Positions 42,721 through 53,110 of a stretch of 64,000 nucleotides of DNA are shown here, in pieces. Source of the DNA: Alopecurus myosuroides (Eukaryota > Streptophyta > Magnoliopsida > Poales > Poaceae); assembly GCA_028641055.1 (NCBI GenBank), contig CM054058.1, forward strand, positions 239,492,187-239,556,186, given 5' to 3'. Numbering within the stretch: the stretch's first letter is position 1; each line of letters begins with the position of its first letter. Both the position numbers and the translations under genes were made by a program. The notes under the pieces are model-generated. The model made no database searches and was not told the origin of the DNA. It worked only from the letters and a program-made list of their open reading frames with translations.

Positions 42721-43471
42721 TACATCGCTGAAAAATTCCGATAGTACTGCGTTTATACAGGCAACCGTTGATTACCGTGTATCCTTTGCATCTGCGTTGT
42801 ATCTGCCTTTGCAAGACTTCGTCTGCCCCATCCGGGAACTTCTGATCGACTAAGAAGTTTGGTTAACAAGCAGAACTTCAATTGACTCGGAAACGAGAGG
42901 ATAATCAACATCTTCGCCTTTGATTGATGGTTCATGCAAATGTTGGACAAACACACCAGGTGGTAGGGTTTTCACTCTTTCTGAGCCCATGCGGGCTAAT
43001 ACATCCGCGTTCCAATTATCTTCCCTTTTGATATGGAGTACTTCAAATCCTAGGAATCAGATGGCAAACTCGTCAACTATTCTCCGATATTCGGCCATAT
43101 GGGGCTTTTGGCATCCCATGTTTGGTTTAGCCGATGTTGCACCAAATCCGAGTCACCATAACAAAGTATACGCTTAACGCCTATCTCTTTTGCAATATGC
43201 AAGCCATGAAGCAAAGCTTCATATTCTGCCACATTGTTGCTGGCGTTGAAGTGTATTTGTAATACATATTCCATTATGTCGCCCTTTGGAGATTTAAGCA
43301 CTACACCAGCTCCAGCACCTTCTTTCATTTTGGATCCATAAAAATGCATTATCCAATATTCTGACTCCGACATTGGTGTGTTTTCTATTGCTTCTGTCCA
43401 ATCAGTGACAAAATCTGCCAACACCTGGGATTTGATTGCCGTCCGGGGTTGGTACTTAATGTCGAACGCAG
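42721..43471 (-). pseudogene. Element B archaeal-type RNase H (second RNase H)
   Basis: The region reads WIMHFYGSKMKEGAGAGVVL, where the expected H-F-D-G-S has Tyr in place of the first catalytic Asp. Then NVAEYEALLHGL (Glu present) and CYGDSDLVQH (Asp present) follow. After this the frame breaks near 43080, and the tail DNWNADVLARMGS lies at about 43000. A second RNase H between gRNH and integrase marks the Tat lineage. The Asp to Tyr change would inactivate it. Confidence 0.8.
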
Positions 43472-44727
43472 CTAGCTCAATGTCCCATTTGGCGACTCGG
43501 CCTGTTGCGTCCGCATTGTTGATGATATCCCCAGTGGTGCTTTGCTTACCACTGTTATGGAATGTCCTTGGAAATAATGACGGAGTTTTCGAGATGCAAA
43601 AACACGCCATATGCCAGTTTTTTTATAATGTGGATACCTTTCTTTTGACTCGGAGAATACCTCGCTGACGTAATACACCGGATGTTGATCTGGTATACTT
43701 TTTCCATCTTTCCGTCTTTCCACGATTATCACTGCACTAATAACCGTGTTTGTTGCTGTAAGATACAATAACATGGGTTCTTCGTCTTTTTGGGATGCCA
43801 AAATCGGAGCTTTCATCAAGGTTTCTTTTAGCTGGGTTAATGCTTTCTCCGCCTCTTCTGTCCATTCAAATTTTTCGGATTTCTTCAACAATTTGTATAA
43901 TGGCAGAGCTTTGTCACCTAGCCGGCTCATAAACCTGCTAATAGCGGTTGAAGAACCCCTCAGTCTTTGGAAATATTTTAGGCATGTGGGCCTTGTGATG
44001 TTCAAGATTGCCTTGATCTTTTCTGGGTTTACTTCTATTCCTCTGTGAGAAACGATAAAACACAGAAGTTTTCCCGAGGGAACCCCGAATACGCACTTTA
44101 ATGGATTCAACTTCATTTTATAAGTGCGCAAATTTTCGAAGGTTTCCCATAGATCTTCAAGGAGTGTATCCTTTTCCTTGGAAACTACCGCAATGTCATC
44201 CATGTAAACATGGACGTTTTTGCTGATTTACTATGCAACCATCTTGGCATGCAACGCTGGTAAGTTGCACCGGCGTTCTTCAAGCCAAAAGGCATGGTTA
44301 TGTAATAGTATGTTCCATACGGGGTTATGAAGGAAGTTTTTATTTGGTCTTCCTCCTTAATAAATATTTGATGGTACCCGGAATAAGCATCCAAAAAGCA
44401 TAAAAGCTCAGAGCCAGCAGTGGCATCTATTATTTGATCGATTCGCGGTAACGTGAACCTATCCTTTGGACACAATTTGTTCAAGCCGATGTAATCTATA
44501 CACATCCTAAGGACAATATTGTCTTTCTTCGGGACTAATAATGGGTTTGCAGACCAATCAGTATGTATAACTTCCCGGATAAAATTAGCTGCTAAAAGCC
44601 CGATAATTTCCTTGCCTATAGCCTTTCGTCTTCTTCCATCGAAACCATGGAGACCTTGTTTGACGGGTTTTGATCCTGGGATTACGTTGAGTTGGTGCTT
44701 AGCAAGTTCCCTGGGCACACCTGGCAT
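43472..44727 (-). pseudogene. Element B reverse transcriptase and first RNase H, frameshifted
   Basis: Frame 1 (44185-44727) has NPLLVPKKDN, MCIDYIGLNKLCPKDRF, LLCFLDAYSGYHQIF (first Asp) and YYYITMPFGLKNAGATYQR. A frameshift just before YMDDIAVVSK (about 44190-44215) moves to frame 2 (43472-44203). That frame carries the catalytic pair, FGVPSGKLLCFIVSHRGIE, and an RNase H region with LLYLTATNTVISAVI and RKLRHYFQGHSITVVS. Another shift near 43600 leads into the second RNase H. Confidence 0.82.
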
Positions 44728-44790
44728 ATTAGTAGGACACCAGGCAAAAATGTCCCAGTTCTCATGTAGGAACTTGATGAGCGCGCTTTC

Positions 44791-45372
44791 CTATTTGTCA
44801 GTCATCCCAGTTCCCACTACGACAAACTTTGTCGGATCTTTGGGATCTAGGATAACCTGTCTTGTGTTCTCCGAGGCTTTGAAACTTTCCGCCGGCTTTC
44901 GGCTTTCTTTTCCTGCCGGCATTTCTATCGGCGATACTTCTTTAGCTAGCTCCTTCAATTCTTCCTTCTGAATCACCTGCTCGGCGCAAAGGGTGTTTCC
45001 TTTCTCCAGCTCGTTCGCCAATTTGAAGTCTCCGGATATTGTGATTACTCCTTCTTTTGGCCCTGGCATCTTCAACTTGTTATAGATATAACATGATCTT
45101 GCCATGAATTTGGCGAAAGCTGGACGTCCGAGTATTGCGTGATAAACACTCTCGAACGACACCACCTCGAATGAGATCTTTTCCTGGCGTAAGTGTTCTC
45201 TTTTTCCAAAAGTTACGTCTAGGGAAATTTCTCCTAGGGATTGTGCTTGTCTGCCAGGAACAATACCATGAAAACGTATGTTGCTGTGCTTGATTTGGGT
45301 CTCGGAGATGTGTAGCTGCTTTAATGTACTTAAGTACATGATATTGATACTGGATCTTCCATCCATCAGCAC
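44791..45372 (-). pseudogene. Element B aspartic protease region
   Basis: The open 193-residue frame begins LMDGRSSINIMYLSTLKQL. Tat proteases usually have D-G-(G/S)-S here; the Gly to Arg change next to the catalytic Asp may impair it. It continues with FEVVSFESVYHAILGRPAFAKF, the ILGRP motif after the flap. The linker to RT is rich in Lys/Glu. It is separated from gag by a break near 45375. Confidence 0.72.
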
Positions 45373-45382
45373 TCTTTTGAGC

Positions 45383-47131
45383 CTAGTGTTTTAAACAATA
45401 GAGCTTATGACCAAAGCATGTGTGCCGGGTTCTGGGATGTTTCCGGGATGATCTGACTGATCCCAGGCAATCGGCGTATTTGAATACTTCAAGTACTTTG
45501 GTGTTGGAGGAACAACCGTGTTGATTTCTCGAAGTGTTCTTTCTTGCCTGTTTCACTAAGGGAGTTGCCAGGAAAGTTAGGTTACATTCTCCTTCAACTC
45601 TCAGGAATTTTGGCTCGCCTTTCCGCTGCTGCTCCTGGATTTTATCATCAGTGTCCGATTCACTTTCTTCTTTTTCAGCTTCTGGCTTTTGCTTGTTGAA
45701 CTTCCTCTTGGAATTCTTTCCTTTATTCCCGGATCCTGCAATGCTTTTCATGTGTTTGTTGAGGCGACACTATGCATTGGTATGGGTAGGCTTCCCAAAT
45801 TGCGAATGGTGGACACAGTTTTCTGACTTTATCTTTTCCCATTCCTCTTTAGAATAGGAGATTGGCTATGTGTTTCTTCCTTTCCATTTGCTGCCATTAT
45901 CTTTACCAAAGGTTAAGTTTACTTCTTTGGGTTTTGGCTGTGCTTATGGAGTATCTTTCTTTTCAGAACGAGGTGTCTTTTTGGCCTGAGCCAAAGCATC
46001 AATATTTCCACCTCTTGCTCTGATATCATCTTCAGCCGCTGCGTGCTCATTGGCGGTGGTAAGCATAGATCCGAGATCTTGGTGCTCCTTCGAACCAACC
46101 ATTAACGGTACAAGGCTGGGTTTCAGGCCGTTGATGAAAGCATTGCTGTCCATCACTTACTCCAGAGCAGCTATTCTTAATTGCTGTCCATCTTGAGATA
46201 AAGTCGACATACGACTCATCCTCATATTGGACGCAACGGTTCAGCTGGTTTATACTCTTAGGACGTTTGTACGTGCCCCGAAAGTGCTGAGCGAATACTT
46301 TTGCCATGTCTTCCTAGCTGTCCACTGTCCTTGACGGTAACTCATTGATCCAATCTCTAGCTCCGTCCAATAACATCAGGGGAAGAAACTTCACAACCTC
46401 CAAATTTGTCCCTTTGTTAATCTGGACGGTAGTACAGTAATTTGAAAGCCATGTATCCGGGTAGAACTTCCGGTATACTTTTGATAAGTTGGACCAACTT
46501 TGGCGAAGCTAGAATGTAGAATGATTCTTCGGATCCTGTCAGTGAAGCACTTAGATCCAAAGTATAGATCGTCTCTTTCCGCCTTATTGACCTGAGCAGA
46601 ATATCTGTCAGCTAGATGGACAGAGGGGGATCTGCTTCTTTATGGCCCATTGTTGCGCGAGTGCGCTCTTCCGGGATTATCCCTGTTTCTTCCGTTGTCG
46701 TGCCCTTTGGAATAAGGTGGAGTTCTACTCCTTGGCCTTTCTTTGTTCCTAGGAGGAGTGCGGGATCTTTCACGCCTGTGAGGATTGTCATATCTTTCGG
46801 CTTTATCAGCTGGGCATCTCGGAGACGGCATTACTTTTCCGTCTTTCCGGTTTCGCTCCTCCCGTTCCTTGTAATCACAGGGATTATTTCCACCTTTCGG
46901 CAGATGGGATCCTGTCCTGGACACTTCATCCTTATTGTCCGGGATTTTCTTGTCCTTTTTAGGATCTCCTTTCTTTTCCTTAGAATCGCCTGAATCTCCA
47001 GGTTCACCAGGTTCAGGTGCTCCAGCGGCGCATGCGGCAGTTTTGCATAGGGCCGAGTCATCGTGTAACTTCCCTGATCGTGCAAGTCCTCGTTGTTGCT
47101 GTTGTAATGCCTTTCCTAGGAAAGCATACCC
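45383..47131 (-). pseudogene. Element B gag core, broken
   Basis: Pieces in several frames, from high to low: a Pro/Asp/Lys linker; a basic Arg/Pro-rich stretch (RRERSRTPPRNKERPRSRTP, 46640-46924); ADRYSAQ; then the retrotransposon gag core VFAQHFRGTYKRPKSINQL and YVDFISRWTAIKNSC (46047-46307); AFINGLKPSLVPLM; and a Lys/Glu-rich tail with CRLNKHMKSIAG-type sequence near 45730-45780. Capsid formation and RNA binding are its expected roles. Many stops. Confidence 0.72.
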
Positions 47132-48313
47132 TCACTGAAGTTTGTCGTCATTGGGGTACAGATTGTCATTAACGATGGCGAACGCAGCCTCCGTGTTTTC
47201 AGCTGCGGTTTTGTATATGCGTTCTCCCTTGGCATTGGTGCCGTTAACCTGCCTTTGCCAAGAAGGGTTTTCAAACCTTTTTCTTGTTGGCAGTTCATCC
47301 GGTTTTGCAATTCCGGGTAACCGTGTAGGTTTTATGCCAGATCTATTCCTTTTTTCGTATTCCTCTATCTCTTCCTGCTGCAACTTAATGTTAGTCTGCG
47401 TTTTCATGAGGTTTTCCCGAGTACGGAATAGATGTTGCTGCTGCCGCTGTATAGCTTGTCTCCTGGCTTCCAGCACTTCCGGGGGTTCGTCTCGTCCCAC
47501 CGGGGTTTGAATTAGATCAATTTCGTCATGTTCCAACATTTGTGGAACGAGGATTTCTCTCTTTTTCTTCTCCGCGGGTTTGACTCCGCTGCCTCCTCCT
47601 ACTTCCAGGTTTTTGTTGGCAATATCTGCCAACTTTTTCTTCTGGAGTTTATATTGAAGTTTCTTGGCAGTCTTCTTTTTCTTTTTGGAAGAAGGAGGTT
47701 TCTTGCCAGGTTCTTCCTCTGTCAATTCTTTGACATCGGGGTAAGTTGGACTGGCTTCACCATCCTCTCTTTCCTCATCTGGCTGAGGTGTTTTGGGATC
47801 TTCATCATCTTTGGCATCCGTGTGTTCAGTCGTCTTTGCCATAAGGACTTCATGGAAGCTCCCCTGCATAGATGTAACCTTTCTCTCGAAAGCGTCTTCA
47901 TCTTCATGTTTGGAATCTGTGTCTTCAGATCCGGGTTCTGACTCCAATCTTGCTTCTATAGGAGCTAATATAGAGCCAACTTCCGAGTTCGTCGTTTCAC
48001 CGACGGGTGTCGGATCTTCCACTTGTTCTGTGGGATGATGCTTGTCTGCTTCTTCCACAGGATTAGTTTCTTCTGTGTTGTCTGCGACCTCGGACTGCAC
48101 CATGCCAATAAAGTGAGATCCGATTGCAGGCATCTCCGGAGAGGCCACAAATTCAACATTGTTTTGGCGATTCGAGCAGAATTTGGTATCATAGTTTTCC
48201 TCAATTGGGTATAGGGAGGGTGAGATAAATTTGCTTCCACCACAGAATCCCATTGTCTCTGCTGTTAATCCGATAATTTTTTTTTCCAGATCCAATCGGT
48301 AAAACGCAGGCAC
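47132..48313 (-). CDS. Element B N-terminal gag-region ORF (393 residues)
   Basis: An unbroken frame just downstream of the PBS. Residues 60-200 are highly acidic (NTEETNPVEEADKHHPTEQ). A basic patch SSKKKKKTAKKLQYKLQKK lies near 215. A Gln/Arg/Glu coiled coil (ARRQAIQRQQQHLFRTREN, about 285-330) follows. It ends NDNLYPNDDKLQ. It precedes the conserved gag core and is probably the N-terminal gag extension of Tat elements. The shown Met may be wrong: an upstream frame (FLDNESYIPARNHL, about 48330-48375) meets a GTAAGT donor-like site at 48312-48317, which allows a short intron. Confidence 0.6.
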   Translation of the reverse strand: MPAFYRLDLEKKIIGLTAETMGFCGGSKFISPSLYPIEENYDTKFCSNRQNNVEFVASPEMPAIGSHFIGMVQSEVADNTEETNPVEEADKHHPTEQVEDPTPVGETTNSEVGSILAPIEARLESEPGSEDTDSKHEDEDAFERKVTSMQGSFHEVLMAKTTEHTDAKDDEDPKTPQPDEEREDGEASPTYPDVKELTEEEPGKKPPSSKKKKKTAKKLQYKLQKKKLADIANKNLEVGGGSGVKPAEKKKREILVPQMLEHDEIDLIQTPVGRDEPPEVLEARRQAIQRQQQHLFRTRENLMKTQTNIKLQQEEIEEYEKRNRSGIKPTRLPGIAKPDELPTRKRFENPSWQRQVNGTNAKGERIYKTAAENTEAAFAIVNDNLYPNDDKLQ

Positions 48314-48457
48314 TTACCAGGTGATTCCGTGCTGGTATGTACGATTCGTTGTCGAGGAAGCGCCCGATATCACCGTCGAATTTCAGGCTTCCGACAGCTA
48401 TGGTACTGCCGATTCCGCCGAGTATTCCCGATCGAAACGTAACTCCTGACGCCGCTT

Positions 48458-48475
48458 GCCCCACGGTGGGCGCCA
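48458..48475 (-). other. Element B primer binding site (tRNA-Lys)
   Basis: On minus, TGGCGCCCACCGTGGGGC is complementary to the 3' end of plant tRNA-Lys(CUU), as recalled. It lies 2 nt from the LTR. Confidence 0.85.
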
Positions 48476-48477
48476 AC

Positions 48478-49024
48478 TGTCGAGACATCATAGTAGAGTT
48501 CATAAACGGGGTGCCATGAGCCTAGTGGTAGAACCACGGGGGGACGTGATGATACGACAAACGAGAACACCGAGTTTTACCCAGGTTCGGTACGACGCAA
48601 CTAGGCGGCGTTCCTACTCCTGCAATCTCACTAAATCAGGGCTGAAGCCTGAAGTATACAAAGTACAATGTGAGTATGGTTTCGCTAACTCGACGAGGAT
48701 CAACTTCTCGTCGAGTTGGCTTCTAGCTAATTGTTCTCTCTGTTCGTTTCTCCCGCCTGGATTTATATAGATAACCAGGTTAGGGCTTACAGAAAGGAAA
48801 CCTAGAAGACTACGGAAAACATCTAATTTGGAAAGTAAGAAATCCGTCTTCTCCTCCAAGCCACACCACTTTGGGTTGTGGTCCGGGTTCTTCTAGAATC
48901 CGACTTCCTGCGCATCAGCTTACTGGGCCGCCCAATGGACTATGATCCATTACTAACAGGCCACCCTGGTAATACGGCTTTTAGGCCAATGCCGGACATA
49001 CCCCTAATCGGTATATATCCGACA
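48478..49024 (-). repeat. Element B 5' LTR (right copy)
   Basis: TG..CA, 547 bp, partner of 24253-24800, followed by CCCCA. Confidence 0.95.
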
Positions 49025-49646
49025 CCCCACTTGCGTCCTTCAATGGGATCCGCTCTTGTGAAGTCTAGTTGGCTTGTGACGTACTGTATTTTCTGTTTAC
49101 CATTCGTTGACATAAGCATAGACCTCTCTAAAAATATATTTTCAATACCTCTCTTTAATAAAATAAAAAAATCTAGCACATGATTTAATCCCTGCTTCCC
49201 TCTGCGAAGGGCCCTTCTTTTACTTTTATGTTGAGTCTCCATCTTTTAACTTTATGCACATTTGAGAGAGCGTAGTTGCCATTCCAGATTTAATGTGCAT
49301 TGGTCCCAAAGACTATTATTAATTGATTCATGATGTGTTATTACTTGTTCTTAAATTATTTGTTCTAGTCATCCACTTGAACTTTGAAGGTGTTCTAGCA
49401 TTTATGTTTTGCCCCACTCTTAAGGAAAAGTGAAACATCACTTTGATATGTTTCTTTATGCTCGAAACAAACGTATAACTTTAAAGTGCATTATTATTCA
49501 TGATCTTTTATTTGTGTTACTTTCAGCTTTACATATGCTTTTACTTTATGATGATCAAGTTTATGTTGGTAGCATGTCACCTCAGAAATTATTTGTTTTT
49601 ATCGTTTACCTACTCGAGGACGAGTAGGAACTAAGCTTGGGGACGT
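49025..49646 (+). other. Element E 3' UTR, second part, and PPT
   Basis: It resumes the E 3' UTR after B (CACTTGCGTCCTTCAATGGG). It contains the module foldback CTCTGCGAAGGGCCCTTC (49200-49217) and ends in CTAAGCTTGGGGACG (49631-49645), the polypurine tract. Only small frames occur. Confidence 0.82.
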
Positions 49647-51278
49647 TGATAATCATAAATGTATCCATAATTTCTGATGTTCCATGTTGTTTTCACACTA
49701 TATGCTACATGTTTCCTTTACACTTTATGTCTTTTTATCGATTTTCTGGGACTAACCTATTGGCAAGATGTCACAGAGCCAGTTCCTGTTTTCTGCTGTT
49801 TTTGATTTCAGAAAAGTTGTTCTGGAAATATTCTCGGAATTAAACGATTCGAAGCCTGGAACTCTTAGAAATCTATCACGCACACGGAGTCCGGAGGGGA
49901 CCCGGAGGGGGGCCACAGGGGCCCCACACCATAGGGCGGCGTGCCCCCCTCTAGCCGCGCCTGGGGGTGGTGTGGGCCACCTAGCTGCCCACCAATGTTA
50001 CCTTATCCCCTATTTATACCTCTCATAAGGTTAGCCCTAAATACACGAGGCTTTTCCACCAAAAACATCCGCAACCTCCATCATCGTCAACCCTAGTTCG
50101 GGAGGGTTCTAGATCTCTCCCCGGCACCCTGCCGAGATGGGGAATCATCACCGGAGAGCTCTACACCACCATGCCCGCCTCCGGAATGATGCGTGAGTAG
50201 TTCATCCTTGGACTACGGGTCCATAACAGTAGCTAGATGGTTGGTCTCTCCTCTTTATGCCTCATGTTTAGATCTTGTGAGCTGCCTAACATGATCGAGA
50301 TCATCTTATTGTAATGCTACATGTGTGTTTGCTGGGATCTGATGAATATTGAATGTTATGTCCAACTATTATCAATCTATCATGTTCTTTTCATGTGTAT
50401 GTTATTTTTGATCTTGCATGCTCTCTGTTGCTAGTAGATGCTCTGGCCAAATAGATGATTGTAACTCCAAGAGGGAGTCTTTATGCTCGATAGTGGCTTC
50501 ATGCCTCCCTTTCACTCACGCTCGAGTGACAGAAACGTAAACGGGTGGGGGATGTGCTGTTGCCATTAGGGAGAAAACAACGATGTTTACATTGTTTACA
50601 TTACACACTTTGCTTAATGTGATTATCTGTTGCTTACAACTTAATACCCAAGGTTTGCTTGGATGGCATTCTGAGGGTGGATTATTAGTCATAGATGAAG
50701 TTGGATAACGGTCTACGTATCTTGTTGTAATGTCAGCATGAATCACATAGTAATCATCATGTCATGCATATGCACTACGGTGCAGCCTTTATATTTGTCA
50801 ATTGCCCAACTGTAATTTGTTTACCCAACATGCTATCTATCTATTCTGGAGAGACACCACTAGTGAACTGTGGATCCTGGTCTATTTCCTTTACGCTGAT
50901 AATACAACCACTGCAATCTCTGTTTTCATACTGTTACTACTGTTTTCCTACTGCCATCACTGTTCTCTTTTCATCTACTTCAAACAAGTACTGTTTTCCA
51001 CACCATACGTTTAACCACTTTGTTTTTAGCAAAACCGGTGAGATTGACAACCTCACTACTCCATTGGGGCAAAGTGATTTGATTGTGTTGTGTAGGTTCC
51101 ACGTTGCTTCTTAACCGGTAGTGCGCCCTGCCACATCAGCTGCATCAACCTTCGGAAGTGATTTTTTTTCTCCTACTGGTCGATTCAACCTTGGTTTCTT
51201 TCTGAGGGAAACTTGCTACTGTGCTCTTCATACCTTCTTATTTTGATCTCCCAACAAACATGTGTTACACGCGCATCA
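49647..51278 (+). repeat. Element E 3' LTR
   Basis: TGATAATCATAAATGTATCC..ACACGCGCATCA, 1632 bp, followed by the ATCAC duplication. It is homologous in reverse orientation to the A LTRs (GGTTCCACGTTG, GAGATTGACAACCTCACT, CATCAACCTTC.GAAG), so E and A are the same broad family. Confidence 0.88.
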
Positions 51279-51283
51279 ATCAC

Positions 51284-52137
51284 CAACAATGCTTGGGTGC
51301 TGCAAATCGACACTTCGGATGGCCTTTCGGTGGAGCATATCAAAGAATTTGTCATGCTTTGGCACTTTACCTCCAGCCTCCACCTGACCGAGGGGGTCCC
51401 GGACTCTGTCACTTGGAAGCTCACCAAGGATGGTGTCTACTCTTGTTCCTTGGCTTACAAGGCCCAATTTGCTGGAACTATTTTGTCTAACATGGATGCC
51501 ATGGTTTGGAAGGTGTGGGATCCCCTGAAATGCAAACTCTTCACTTGGCTTGTCATCTAAAACAGGGTTTGGACCGCGGACCGTCTCGAGAGGATGGGGT
51601 GGCCTAATGGGAGAGTTTGCTCCATGTGTAGATGCCATGATTTCCATCAGGATGTGGCTCATGATCAAGGATTGGCTTCGTCTTGATCCTCCTTCTTCGA
51701 ATGTTTTCAATGAGGTGGAGGTTTGGTGGTCTTCGATGGCTCTCCACGGTGATGGGAGGACGAAAGATTTGGCATCTCCCCTAATCCTCGTCACGTGGGA
51801 GCTTTGGCTTAAGCGAAATGCGCGTACCTTAAAAAATACCTCGACCATGCTAACCGTCGTCTTTGCCAAGTTTACATAATTTCTTTGCGTACATATGTGA
51901 TCATTGACAAGGGCTTCAAAATGTAAAAGCTCCTCGAAATTGTGCAGTTCTGATTGTATTGGAAGCTCCCGTCAAAGCTGGGTAAAGCACAGGCATACAG
52001 CGGATTTGCGATGCATCGAGGTCCCTCCACACCTTATAAGGGACTGTTTTATTTAATGATTTTTAAAGGAATCCGGGAGGATTCTAATCCTTGAGAATTT
52101 TCATTTGTCGTCTGCAATGAACCTCAACTCGAAAAAA
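51284..52137 (+). pseudogene. LINE2 C-terminal piece (zf-RVT) and 3' end
   Basis: It continues the LINE2 frame directly after E: NNAWVLQIDTSDGLSVEHIK, SVTWKLTKDGVYSCSLAYK, VWDPLKCKLFTWLVI, a stop at about 51558, then RVWTADRLERMGWPNGRVC in the zinc region. The tail degrades after KNTSTMLTVVFAKF (about 51875). The 3' end is taken as the short A run near 52132-52137. No clean target duplication was found. Confidence 0.78.
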
Positions 52138-52165
52138 GTTAACATCTACTACGTTACATCCTCTT

Positions 52166-53110
52166 GTGATTAAAATGTCTATTGACGAATTCTTTCGTTC
52201 CCTCCTTGGCACCCGACCTGACTGCTCCTGGGCGTTCGATCTTAGAGACCTCTACCCACGCCCCGCCAGACACCATGGCGCGCTTACAGCTACTTTCACC
52301 CGTGCTGAGATTATTGAGGCCCTGACTCGAATGAACAAGGACTCTAGTCCGGGGCCTGACGGGTTCGGACCTTCCTTCTACTCTACCTTCTGGTCTACGA
52401 TTAAACCTGATGTAGAGGCTGTCCTCGCCAGCTTCCACGCTCGCTCCATTGACTTGAGCCGTATTAACAGGGCCTTCCTCATCCTTCTCCCTAAGCATGA
52501 GTCGGCTAGATCCCCCTCTGACTTCCGCCCAATTTCCCTCCAAAATTGCATCGTCAAACTGATCACAAAAATTTTAACCTCGCGGCTCCAGTCCTTCATC
52601 CATGCGCTGGTCGACCCTGACCAGACAGGGTTCCTCTCTGGGCGGCGTATTTCTGAGAACATTGTTTACGCCGCTGACCTTATCCGAACGTGTCACCTTC
52701 GTAAGACACCTACTCTGGTGTTCAAAATTGACTTTCGCAAAGCCTTCGACTCTGTTAACTGGACGAGTCTAATTGCCATTCTCCGAGCTCGGGGCTTCGA
52801 CGATCTGTGGTGTAACTGGATGATGGATCTCCTGTCCTCTGGTCACACCGCCGTCGTGCTCAACGGTGTCCCCGGGTCTTGTATCAGATGCAGGAATGGG
52901 CTGCGCCAGGGCGACCCCCTCTCTCCATACCTTTTTATCATCGTTGCGGATGTTCTTCAACGCCTTGTCCGCCTCGCGCACACCAATGGCCATATCACCC
53001 ACCCCATCGACACGACTGCACCCCCCGCTGTCCTCCAATATGCGGATGATACGCTTATTGTGTGTCGGGGTGACCTCTCCTCCGCTCTGCAGCTTCGTAA
53101 AGATTCTTGA
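52166..53110 (+). pseudogene. LINE4 reverse transcriptase (314-residue open frame)
   Basis: An uninterrupted RT domain: RMNKDSSPGPDGFGPSFY, FRPISLQNCIVKLITKIL, DQTGFLSGRRI, LVFKIDFRKAFDSVNW (first Asp), GLRQGDPLSPYLFIIVADVL and VLQYADDTLIVCRGD (catalytic pair). All core residues are present. The frame shifts near 53095, so the thumb and C-terminal domains are read in another frame. The first residues derive from the target site, not the LINE. Confidence 0.85.

Larger units (their letters stand above)
24253..49024 (-). mobile_element. LTR retrotransposon B: Tat-type Gypsy with dual RNase H and an antisense gene
   Basis: LTRs of about 548 bp (TGTCGAGAC..TATCCGACA) are flanked by a perfect CCCCA duplication (24248-24252 and 49025-49029). 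The PBS (48458-48475) fits tRNA-Lys. On minus the order is gag, protease, RT, RNase H, a second archaeal-type RNase H, and integrase, the Tat lineage layout. Between integrase and the 3' LTR lies a multi-exon gene on the opposite strand. Element C (12.4 kb) is inserted in that gene, so B itself is about 12.3 kb. Sampled LTR sequence differs at about 10 sites in 185 bp. Every enzymatic frame is broken. Confidence 0.92.
23551..51278 (+). mobile_element. LTR retrotransposon E: Athila-like Gypsy, deleted, host of B
   Basis: A perfect 5-bp target duplication ATCAC lies at 23546-23550 and 51279-51283. The 3' LTR is complete (49647-51278) with a PPT-like CTAAGCTTGGGGACG before it, so the element is on +. 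The 5' LTR survives only for its first 304 bp. It is then fused to the 3' UTR module near 23855, so the rest of the 5' LTR, PBS, gag and pol are gone. The remaining 3' UTR is split by element B. Without B, E is only about 3 kb. Confidence 0.9.

Noticed and set aside
47142..48214. Plus-strand Cys/Phe/Ser-rich frames opposite the B gag
   Set aside because: Antisense shadows of an acidic, Lys/Glu-rich coding frame on minus.
14603..51278. Naming A, C, E and F as specific catalogued families (for example Sabrina, Fatima or WHAM)
   Set aside because: LTR starts resemble pooid Athila families, but memory is not enough to choose between names without a library search.
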